Source: an uncultured Saprospiraceae bacterium (GTDB lineage: Bacteria > Bacteroidota > Bacteroidia > Chitinophagales > Saprospiraceae). From it: a DNA stretch of 41,624 nt. Each line of letters opens with the position of its first letter. The first letter of the stretch is position 1. The notes under the pieces are model-generated. The model was not told the DNA's origin. It did not search any database and was given only the letters and a program-made list of their open reading frames with translations. The stretch spans positions 1-41,624 of the forward strand of contig CAKZTD010000326.1 in assembly GCA_937921595.1 (NCBI GenBank), written 5' to 3'. Both the position numbers and the translations under genes were made by a program. Shown one piece after another: positions 34,999-41,624 of this stretch.

Positions 34999-35022
34999 CT
35001 ATTCCAATTTATCGGAATCTAT
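34999..35022. repeat. Second copy of the palindromic intergenic repeat
   Basis: CTATTCCAATTTATCGGAAT plus ATCTAT-type flank, 23 of 24 bases identical to 12023-12046. A related degenerate copy (TTCC ... GGAA, near 35021-35036) follows. It lies between two glycosyltransferase genes. Confidence 0.6.
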
Positions 35023-35088
35023 TCCTATCACCGGAAATGATCTATTCCTCCCAAGACAAAATCGTAGGGAATAAACACTCATCACTTA

Positions 35089-36579
35089 TTATTTCATCGC
35101 CCAATGTCGAACCGAATAAAAACAAATCGATCCAAAACCAATCATCAACATTCCATGGAAAAGAAGGAAAGACCAATCCTGTAAATAGATACCTCCAAGG
35201 ATTCCAAATAAAAAGTATACAGCTAAAAGCCCTTCGAAGATCGTCGTTAAAGGTAATTTTTTCGCTAGGTAATTTTGGTTTTTAAAACTATCCTTAATTC
35301 CTTTGATATTAAATTTAGGTGTACGAATAAACGGAGATTTCTTACCAATATAACCTTGGATTACCGCAACCGTATTGTGCAAAGATAATCCCATCGACAA
35401 TGCTAGAAATAAAGGAAAGAGGAAGATAAATTTAAACAGCATCTTAGTATAAGATTGTTTCTCCAACTCTGCCTGAACATTTGCAACATAATATACCGAA
35501 ATAACAGAAAGTAAACTCACCAAGAAGTATTTAAAGATTCCAGAAGTCAAACCAACGACTGGTAAAGCAAAAAGTGTAGGAACACTAAATACGCCCATAA
35601 TAAAAACAAAAAGGAAAACACTGCTCGACATTAAGTGGCTTGTCGAATGTAGCTTTTGCCAAAAGCTCATATCCGATTTCCAAACAGTAGGTAATAATTT
35701 TCTAGCATTTTCAGCACCACCTTTCATCCAACGAAATTGCTGAGATTTCAAACCGTTCATTTCCGCAGGTAGTTCCGCAGGAGAACCAAATTTTTCTAGG
35801 TAAGTAATCTTCCAACCCTTAAGTTGCGCTCGATAACTTAAGTCTAAATCCTCTGTCAAAGTATCTGCTTCCCATCCACCAGCACTGTCTATCGTCTCTC
35901 TTCTCCATACGCCAGCAGTACCATTGAATTGTAAAAAACAATTGCTCGCTTTTCGACCTAATTGTTCGATCGTAAAGTGGACATTCAATTGCATGGCTTG
36001 CAAACGAGTCAACATGCTGTAATCCCGATTGATGTGTTCCCAACGAGTTTGAACTACACCAACTTCTTTATCTTCAAAATAAGGAATCGTCGTCAACAAG
36101 AAATCTTCTCGAGGTAAAAAGTCGGCATCGAATATTGCTATGAATTCACCTTTCGCATGTTTCATCCCTTCTTTCAATGCCCCAGCTTTATAACCTTTTC
36201 GATCTACTCGGTGAAAGAAATCAATATTAAAACCTTTCGCTTTGTACTCTTCTGTTTTTCGTTTTGAAATATCTACTGTTTCATCTGTAGAGTCATCTAA
36301 TAAATGAATCTCGAATCGGTCTTTTGGATAATCCATTTTTACAATCTTATCCACGAGTCGTTCAACTACATACATCTCATTGAAAACAGGCAACTGAATG
36401 GTGACAAAAGGAAGATCATTATCATTGATGCTTGCTTTCTTATATTTCTTATTGCCGTTCTTCCAGTAATGTTTTTTATAATGATATAAAAGATGTAACT
36501 GCAATAAACAGTAGATCATAATGTAGGTCAGTGCTACAGTATAAATTCCTAAAACAATATATGCGATAATTGATCCCAT
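35089..36579 (-). CDS. Family 2 processive glycosyltransferase (cellulose-synthase-like)
   Basis: A 496-residue membrane GT2. One N-terminal helix (about 5-28), a cytoplasmic GT-A domain and several C-terminal helices (about 310-350, 380-420, 455-495). Catalytic elements are DDSTD (95-99), DAD (151-153), TED (242-244) and QQFRW (280-284). These are the D, DxD, TED and QxxRW motifs of processive enzymes such as cellulose, mannan or hyaluronan synthases. Polymerisation of a beta-linked glycan across the inner membrane is likely; the sugar cannot be read. The DPM-like gene starts upstream on the same strand, 153 bases away. Confidence 0.9.
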   Translation of the reverse strand: MGSIIAYIVLGIYTVALTYIMIYCLLQLHLLYHYKKHYWKNGNKKYKKASINDNDLPFVTIQLPVFNEMYVVERLVDKIVKMDYPKDRFEIHLLDDSTDETVDISKRKTEEYKAKGFNIDFFHRVDRKGYKAGALKEGMKHAKGEFIAIFDADFLPREDFLLTTIPYFEDKEVGVVQTRWEHINRDYSMLTRLQAMQLNVHFTIEQLGRKASNCFLQFNGTAGVWRRETIDSAGGWEADTLTEDLDLSYRAQLKGWKITYLEKFGSPAELPAEMNGLKSQQFRWMKGGAENARKLLPTVWKSDMSFWQKLHSTSHLMSSSVFLFVFIMGVFSVPTLFALPVVGLTSGIFKYFLVSLLSVISVYYVANVQAELEKQSYTKMLFKFIFLFPLFLALSMGLSLHNTVAVIQGYIGKKSPFIRTPKFNIKGIKDSFKNQNYLAKKLPLTTIFEGLLAVYFLFGILGGIYLQDWSFLLFHGMLMIGFGSICFYSVRHWAMK

Positions 36580-36732
36580 GTTTTACTCGTAGTTTCTCTA
36601 ATTAATTGTTATTCTTTTTGTGAACAATAGCTGTGATTCAGAAGGATATTTTTTATTTGAACCACATAAGTCACATAAGAACACATAGATTGAAATTTTC
36701 TTTGAAAATTTATTTTTTATCTACAGCTAGTA

Positions 36733-37431
36733 TTATAATAATTTAAAAATAGTCCAGAGTATTTTATGTCCTGCGAGGATAGTACCTCTGATGGTTCCGG
36801 ATACTTTGGAAACTCCGATCCTTTTTCTATAAGTAACAGCGACTTCGGTACATTTAAGTTTAAATTTTGCAGCTTTCACTTGCATCTCGACCGTCCATCC
36901 AAAATCAGGATCTTTCATATCGATCTCGATTAATTTGTCATAACGTATCGCTCTAAAAGGGCCTAAATCCGTAAAGTCATATTTATAAAATAAACGAATT
37001 AAATTCGTCGCTAACCAATTACCAAATATCTGCTGCGGCATCATTGCCCCATTCTCCATATCGCCTGTTGATCTGGAACCGATCACCATATCCATATTTT
37101 GCTCGATAATTGGTTGTACGACTTTGATCATCTCTTCTGGATGGTCAGAATAATCTCCATCCAAAAAGACGACAATATCAGGTTGGTCTTCTGCTTTTCT
37201 TGCTTTTAGGTATTCAATTCCTTTCAAACATGCGCTTCCGTACCCTTTTTGAGGTTGGTCTAAAACTATAGCACCATTTTCGCTAGCCACCATAGCTGTA
37301 CTGTCTGTACTGGCATTATTGCAAACCAATATATCCCTCACTAAATCTTTAGGAATATCTCTCAACACATTTCCGATGGATTGCTCCTCGTTGTATGCTG
37401 GGATAATTACATCAATCACAGGTTTTGACAT
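36733..37431 (-). CDS. DPM1/DPG-synthase-like family 2 glycosyltransferase
   Basis: A 232-residue soluble or peripheral GT2 with DVIIPAYNEEQSIGNVL at the start, the metal-binding DGD (91-93), GSRSTGDM and a QIFGNWLATNLIRLFY helix. This layout matches dolichol/polyprenyl-phosphate mannose or glucose synthases without C-terminal membrane helices. It would transfer a sugar from a nucleotide donor to polyprenyl phosphate on the cytoplasmic face. The GT-C enzyme at 33589-34932, on the same strand, is a natural user of that product. A -7 box lies upstream. Confidence 0.87.
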   Translation of the reverse strand: MSKPVIDVIIPAYNEEQSIGNVLRDIPKDLVRDILVCNNASTDSTAMVASENGAIVLDQPQKGYGSACLKGIEYLKARKAEDQPDIVVFLDGDYSDHPEEMIKVVQPIIEQNMDMVIGSRSTGDMENGAMMPQQIFGNWLATNLIRLFYKYDFTDLGPFRAIRYDKLIEIDMKDPDFGWTVEMQVKAAKFKLKCTEVAVTYRKRIGVSKVSGTIRGTILAGHKILWTIFKLL

Positions 37432-37458
37432 GCAAATAGTTTAATGTGCTATAGAGTG

Positions 37459-37466
37459 CAAAGTTA
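37459..37466 (-). promoter_or_regulatory. -7 box for the DPM-like glycosyltransferase
   Basis: Minus-strand TAACTTTG, followed by GCAC, fits TAnnTTTG and lies 28-35 bases before the ATG. It is identical to the box before the GT-C gene. Confidence 0.5.
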
Positions 37467-37641
37467 GTATATTTCAGGATATATCTACTGTCTTACTAAC
37501 TACATTAGATATAGTCCATATTTTACGGAAAAGTAACAAAACGGCCGAATTTTAGTTTATAAAGAGTGAAGATATTTAGGCCTTAGATGGTTTCTAAGAC
37601 TTAGCGCAGACGAAATATAGTTAATTAAGAAATTATTATCC

Positions 37642-37649
37642 TAAATTTG
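37642..37649 (+). promoter_or_regulatory. -7 box for the beta-helix lipoprotein
   Basis: TAAATTTG followed by CG fits TAnnTTTG, 45-52 bases before the ATG at 37694. No clear -33 box. Confidence 0.45.
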
Positions 37650-37693
37650 CGTTTTTTCATTGTGATTGTATTTATGATTAATAAAAAGTTTTC

Positions 37694-39175
37694 ATGTTAA
37701 AAAATTATCTATTCTTTCTCACTTTAGTCAGTATCATGGTCATCTTCTCTTGTACACCAGAAGACGATTTTACGACCTCTTCGGATGTAATGTTAGAGTT
37801 TTCTCTAGATACCTTACGTTTTGATACGGTATTTACGGCAAGAGGTTCTTCGACTAGAATTCTAAAAGTCTATAATACCAATGACCAATCTATTCGAATT
37901 TCCAATATCAAAGTAGCCAATCCAAATTCTTCTTTTAGAATTAATGTGGATGGTTTACCTCAGATTTCTGTTGATGATGTAGAAATTGCAGGGAATGATA
38001 GTCTTTATATTTTTGGAGAAGTGACGGTTGATCCTGATCAGCCCGTTTCAATTAGTCCGTATGTGATTTATGATGAGATTATTTTTGAAACGAATGGCAA
38101 TACTCAGGTCGTGAAACTAGAAGCTTGGGGGCAAAATGCAAATTATATTCCGAGTCGATTTAGTGCAGGTACGTTGAATTTGATAACCTGTGAAACATTA
38201 GGTGAAGTGAACTGGGATGATGAAAAACCCTACGTGATTTTTGGGGTCTTGTTTGTTGATAATTGTTTATTAAAAATTGCGGCGGGAGCTAGGATTCATT
38301 TTTTTGGAGGCCTGGCACGAACTGATGATGGAGCTGGAGGAACGATTACTTACAATGACGGATTATTATTTATGTTGGAAGGTGGAACGTTGCAAGTCAA
38401 TGGAACGATAGAAGATCCAGTGATTTTTGAAGGGGATCGATTGGAGGAAGAGTTTGATGAAATCTCTGGTCAGTGGGCAGGGATCAGATTGTCTGCAGGA
38501 AGTAGTGGGCATAGAATGACGAATACAATTGTTAAAAATTCTATCGTAGGTGTCCGAGCGGATTCTTCGGATTTGGTTTTAGAAAATGTACAGTTTTATA
38601 ATACCGCAGGAAGTGGATTGATCAGCGTACATTCTGATATTACGGCGACCAATTCATTGTTTCATAGCAATAGTGGAAACTGTGTGCAGATAGAATACGG
38701 AGGTAAGCATGAGTTTAATTATTGCACCCTGGCAAGTTATGGTGTGGATGCATCTGCTTTGCGATTGTCTAATGCACTTTGTCTGGATATGTTTTGTTCG
38801 GAATATCGGTTCAATGATCTAGAGGTGGATTTTAAAAATTCTATTATTTTTGGTTCTCGAAAAGATGAGATTTCTTTATTCAGAGTTCCAGAAGCAGATT
38901 TTGATTATAAGTTTGAAGACTGTCTGGTAAAAGTGGATGAACTAGATGATGAGGATGGAAATTATTCAGACTTTTTCGATCATTGTGATCCTTGTATAAA
39001 TGGAGTAACTGGTGATGCTGTTTTCTTTGATGTCGATGAAGATGATTATCATTTGGATACTTTGTCAATTGTGGAAGGTTTGGCAGATCCAATTGCTATT
39101 GTAAAAGATTTAGATGGGAATGATCGTGACGCAATGACTCCAGACTTAGGTTGTTTTGAATATCAATATGAGTAA
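37694..39175 (+). CDS. Right-handed beta-helix lipoprotein
   Basis: A 493-residue lipoprotein (lipobox IFSC, Cys20), probably anchored in the outer membrane. After an Ig-like N-terminal domain (about 30-150, SLDTLRFDTVFTARGSSTRILKVYN) comes a run of beta-helix coils (about 190-400) with the pattern of short strands and Asn/Ser turns (VKNSIVGVRADSSDLVLENVQFYN). The end GNDRDAMTPDLGCFEYQ resembles the usual closing motif of choice-of-anchor/right-handed beta-helix proteins in this phylum, where D..G..R ... DIGAFEY is common. Function may be adhesion or polysaccharide binding; no catalytic residues are evident. Confidence 0.8.
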   Translation: MLKNYLFFLTLVSIMVIFSCTPEDDFTTSSDVMLEFSLDTLRFDTVFTARGSSTRILKVYNTNDQSIRISNIKVANPNSSFRINVDGLPQISVDDVEIAGNDSLYIFGEVTVDPDQPVSISPYVIYDEIIFETNGNTQVVKLEAWGQNANYIPSRFSAGTLNLITCETLGEVNWDDEKPYVIFGVLFVDNCLLKIAAGARIHFFGGLARTDDGAGGTITYNDGLLFMLEGGTLQVNGTIEDPVIFEGDRLEEEFDEISGQWAGIRLSAGSSGHRMTNTIVKNSIVGVRADSSDLVLENVQFYNTAGSGLISVHSDITATNSLFHSNSGNCVQIEYGGKHEFNYCTLASYGVDASALRLSNALCLDMFCSEYRFNDLEVDFKNSIIFGSRKDEISLFRVPEADFDYKFEDCLVKVDELDDEDGNYSDFFDHCDPCINGVTGDAVFFDVDEDDYHLDTLSIVEGLADPIAIVKDLDGNDRDAMTPDLGCFEYQYE

Positions 39176-39184
39176 ACTCTGTGT

Positions 39185-39232
39185 TTCTCCTTTTCTCTTC
39201 GGATTGCATTCTTACCGCTGAGAAAAGGAGAA
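39185..39232. other. Long perfect hairpin after the beta-helix gene
   Basis: A 13-bp perfect stem TTCTCCTTTTCTC/GAGAAAAGGAGAA (39185-39197 with 39220-39232) encloses a 22-base loop. No T tract follows, so it is not a classic terminator, though it may protect the transcript end. Confidence 0.55.
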
Positions 39233-39329
39233 TCGCTGAAGATAATTTTTCCCTTTATACATTTACCTCTTCTAATTTATTTTTCTATTCATTTCTTTTT
39301 GTATTCACAAGTATATATCAATTAACAAG

Positions 39330-40151
39330 GTGTTCAATAATCAAAAAATATCAATTATCGGTTGTGGTTGGCTAGGATTTCCTTTAGCAAAATTTTTATT
39401 AGAAAAAGGTTTTGAAGTAAAAGGCTCAACGACTTCTGAAGATAAATTACCACTTTTAAAAGAAGCTGGAATTATTCCTTTTTTTATAAAAGCTGGAGAA
39501 GAATTAGAAGGGGAGAAGCTAGAAGATTTTTTCGATTCAGAAATTCTAATAATCAATATTCCACCTCGCCGTCGCCGCCCGGATGTGGAACGACTCCATT
39601 TTTTAGAAATTAAAAATATCCTTGATGCTGCTCAAAAGGGGAGTGTTCAAAAGATTATTTTTTGCAGTTCCACTGGCGTGTATTCCGATGTCAATAAAGA
39701 AGTAAGCGAAGCAGATATGCCAAGCCCTTCTACAGATTCGACCAAAGCATTGTTTAAAATTGAAAACCACCTTCAATCTTCTTCTGATTTTAAAAATACT
39801 ATTCTTAGATTTTCTGGCTTGGTTGGAGGAGAGCGAAAAGCAGGACGTTTTCTAGCTGGAAGACAAAATGTAGCGAATGGGAATGCTCCCGTCAATTTGG
39901 TTCATCGGGAAGATTGTATTCAGGTGATTTACGAAATCATTCGCCAAGACATTTGGAATGAGATTTTTAATGTCTGCTCAGATAAACATCCTTTGCGAAA
40001 AGATTTTTATACCAAACAAACCATCAAACAAGGATTAGTACCACCTTCTTTTTTAGAAAATGAAGAGCCTCGTTTTAAGATTGTTTCTAATGAGAAATTG
40101 AAAAAGGAATTGGGCTATACTTTTATTCATCCTGATCCTTCAGAGTTTTAA
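39330..40151 (+). CDS. NAD(P)-dependent epimerase/SDR-family protein (YeeZ-like)
   Basis: A 273-residue extended/atypical SDR protein. The dinucleotide-binding loop near the start reads ISIIGCGWLGFPLAKFLLEKGFEVKGSTTS, with the GxGWLG variant seen in YeeZ-type proteins. Later elements are NIPPRRRR, FCSSTGVYSD (catalytic Ser/Tyr region) and RFSGLVGGER. The start is GTG at 39330, directly before MFNNQKISIIG. Its stop overlaps the stop of the convergent hydrolase by 4 bases. The substrate is unknown. Confidence 0.82.
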   Translation: MFNNQKISIIGCGWLGFPLAKFLLEKGFEVKGSTTSEDKLPLLKEAGIIPFFIKAGEELEGEKLEDFFDSEILIINIPPRRRRPDVERLHFLEIKNILDAAQKGSVQKIIFCSSTGVYSDVNKEVSEADMPSPSTDSTKALFKIENHLQSSSDFKNTILRFSGLVGGERKAGRFLAGRQNVANGNAPVNLVHREDCIQVIYEIIRQDIWNEIFNVCSDKHPLRKDFYTKQTIKQGLVPPSFLENEEPRFKIVSNEKLKKELGYTFIHPDPSEF

Positions 40152-41353
40152 ACCAGCCATGATTTTATTTTAGTATAAATTTTAGGATTGCTCAACAATT
40201 CTGAATGGGAACTCTCATAAGCGATCCAGGTATTTTTCTTTTTAAAATTCAAATCCCTACTTGGGTTTTTATGCTGACCTAAAGCACTTTTTACACTCAC
40301 TAAATTATCTCCTAAAACTTTAGAAGATATGGATTTTGTCTTTTTACCAACGACACCTGCAATACTATAACAGTCTACTTGTTCAGGTAATGAAATACTT
40401 TTTCGTTGATCACCTTGCATTTTAAATCGATCGCTGTCTTCCCAATCTTCATCCAATAAATTGCCATACCTCAAATCCGTTACGCCAGCACTTCTAATTT
40501 TTCCCAGTCGTGCAAAAGGTTTAGCATAGGGAATTGCTTCTAAAATGACATCCAAAAAATTACCTGCTTGTTCCAATGGTGCGCCGTGATGTGGTGTACC
40601 TAGGAAGACAATCTTTTTTAATTTTTTTATCCATGATTGCTCCTGTTGTTGTGCATAATGAAAAGCACTTCTTGAAACTAAGCCACCCATGCTATGCGCA
40701 AGAATGATGAGCTCTTCAACAGGGACAGGCCAATGCTGAATCAATTCTTCTAAAAGTTCATTAAACTCTTGGCCATTAGTCGAAACATGGCGACCGCTAT
40801 TGTAATGCAAATAAATTGCTGTCTTGTTTAATTCTTCCGCTAATATTGTCCCGTGATTGTGTTCTTTTCGAGTCCATTGAATATCATTGTGACAAGAGCC
40901 ATGAACCATTAACAGAATTTTTCCATTGATGGTCGGATAGGCTTTTTTAATGCTTTTAGAATTCAAGGGAATCGCCTTTGCATCATGCCTGAATTGCATG
41001 TTGATCTTCAAAGGATTGTTATTCTTTTCTAAATAATTACCGATGACTCCATTTAAAACAGAACGTAAAGCTTCCTTTTTATCGGTCGCTTCAACTTCTC
41101 CAAGTGCGGAGGTTAATTGCCCCAATGCTTTGTCTGTTCCACTGCCGATAAAGCGAGTGCTCCATCGGATACTTTTATAAGTAATCCCTGCAATTTTGGT
41201 AATCAAATGTTGAACGGGAGTAGAAGGCAACAACGGAGGATGAACAACTCGTTCGTGCATATCTTCGACCAAGTCTGTTACACCTATTATGGCGTCGGTC
41301 ATTAATTGAGTGATGCCTTGTAAATCAGAACTTGTCTTTTTCTTATTTGACAT
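40148..41353 (-). CDS. Alpha/beta hydrolase (lipase/PGAP1-like)
   Basis: A 401-residue cytoplasmic-looking hydrolase. Residues 1-140 form a helical N-terminal extension. The catalytic domain follows: ILLMVHGSCHND (oxyanion strand, HG at 151-152), nucleophile Ser221 in LAHSMGGLVS, FLGTPHHGAPLEQ, an acid residue candidate in GDNLVSV and His in ESSHSELL. The FLGTPHHG block is typical of PGAP1/lipase-like esterases. Its ATG follows directly on the stop of the upstream partial hydrolase (0-base gap), implying one operon. The substrate is an unknown ester. Confidence 0.85.
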   Translation of the reverse strand: MSNKKKTSSDLQGITQLMTDAIIGVTDLVEDMHERVVHPPLLPSTPVQHLITKIAGITYKSIRWSTRFIGSGTDKALGQLTSALGEVEATDKKEALRSVLNGVIGNYLEKNNNPLKINMQFRHDAKAIPLNSKSIKKAYPTINGKILLMVHGSCHNDIQWTRKEHNHGTILAEELNKTAIYLHYNSGRHVSTNGQEFNELLEELIQHWPVPVEELIILAHSMGGLVSRSAFHYAQQQEQSWIKKLKKIVFLGTPHHGAPLEQAGNFLDVILEAIPYAKPFARLGKIRSAGVTDLRYGNLLDEDWEDSDRFKMQGDQRKSISLPEQVDCYSIAGVVGKKTKSISSKVLGDNLVSVKSALGQHKNPSRDLNFKKKNTWIAYESSHSELLSNPKIYTKIKSWLV

Positions 41354-41624
41354 TTATTTTTTTTGTAGAAAGGCTTTTGCTTTTATAATAAATTCATCTT
41401 TGGTTTCACCTTCATGAGCTCCATGTGCAACGTTTGGTAATATCCAAAGATCAGAATTAGGTAGGTTTTTTTTGACTCGGACGACCTCTTCTAAATCCAT
41501 GCCTTCATCATCATCACCTATCATGATTAATACTTCAGGGCGTATACTTTGCAATTCTTCATCACTTAGCTCAATGGTATAATTTTTAAACTGATCCATC
41601 ATGGCTTTAATATGTTCGTCTCCA
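41354..41624 (-). CDS. Alpha/beta hydrolase, C-terminal part (cut by the window edge)
   Basis: The 3' end of a gene that continues past 41624. The visible 90 or so residues contain GDEHIKAMMDQF, then IRPEVLIMIGDDDEGMDLEEV, whose Asp is likely the catalytic acid, and NVAHGAHEGE, whose His is the likely catalytic base. These are in the order and spacing of a classical alpha/beta hydrolase ending. The nucleophile lies outside the window. The frame stays open to the edge, so the internal Met at 41602 is not the true start. It is directly coupled to the next hydrolase. Confidence 0.8.
   Translation of the reverse strand, partial: GDEHIKAMMDQFKNYTIELSDEELQSIRPEVLIMIGDDDEGMDLEEVVRVKKNLPNSDLWILPNVAHGAHEGETKDEFIIKAKAFLQKK

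Noticed and set aside
1-41624. CRISPR array, tRNA, rRNA or transposase
   Set aside because: No regularly spaced repeats, tRNA-like TTCRA arms with an acceptor stem, rRNA stretches or transposase motifs were found on either strand by eye.

Overview
The window is an AT-rich, gene-dense chromosomal segment from a Bacteroidota bacterium, most likely a gliding member of the Saprospiria/Flavobacteriia-like radiation (class is an inference). The main evidence is a complete type IX secretion/gliding locus in the order porP-gldK-gldL-gldM-gldN. Supporting evidence is several promoters with the Bacteroidota -7 box TAnnTTTG, many lipoproteins, and the coaX / outer-membrane protein / TPR-protein gene order common in this phylum. 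I see no tRNA, rRNA, CRISPR array, insertion sequence or prophage. Most of the window looks like ordinary core genome.

Layout. 1-6 kb (+): coaX, a surface barrel protein, two tandem paralogous exported TPR proteins (one with a normal signal peptide, one a lipoprotein) and an FKBP lipoprotein. 6-8.3 kb (-): a SerA-like dehydrogenase, a small holin-like membrane protein and a membrane-anchored coiled-coil protein. 8.5-11.9 kb (+): a beta-oxidation pair (thiolase and a FadJ/HADHA-like multifunctional enzyme). 12-16 kb (-): a secreted metallophosphoesterase-ankyrin fusion and recG. 16.3 kb (+): rbfA. 16.8-20.6 kb (-): a metal ABC permease fused to a complete DtxR/MntR-type sensor, a Ppx/GppA phosphatase, a lipoprotein and a beta-barrel protein. 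20.7-27.8 kb (+): a small conserved protein, a PhnP-like metallo-hydrolase and the T9SS locus. 27.9-29.8 kb (-): a UPF1-like helicase. 30-33.5 kb (+): a C39-peptidase ABC exporter with its HlyD partner. 33.6-37.4 kb (-): three glycosyltransferases. 37.7-40.2 kb (+): a beta-helix lipoprotein and an SDR-fold protein. 40.1 kb to the end (-): two alpha/beta hydrolases, the last cut by the window edge.

How they fit together. PorP/GldKLMN form the trans-envelope motor and ring of type IX secretion; internal terminator-like hairpins suggest the locus is read as several transcripts. The glycosyltransferase trio fits a lipid-linked sugar route, in which a DPM-like enzyme makes a polyprenyl-phosphate sugar used by a GT-C transferase. 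The most unusual item is the permease-DtxR fusion. All metal-ligand positions I could align are kept except one, and a perfect 20-bp DtxR-box-like palindrome lies upstream of the gene, suggesting a membrane-tethered metal sensor that may regulate its own gene or gate its own transport. A second oddity is a family of short palindromes repeated at two distant intergenic sites.
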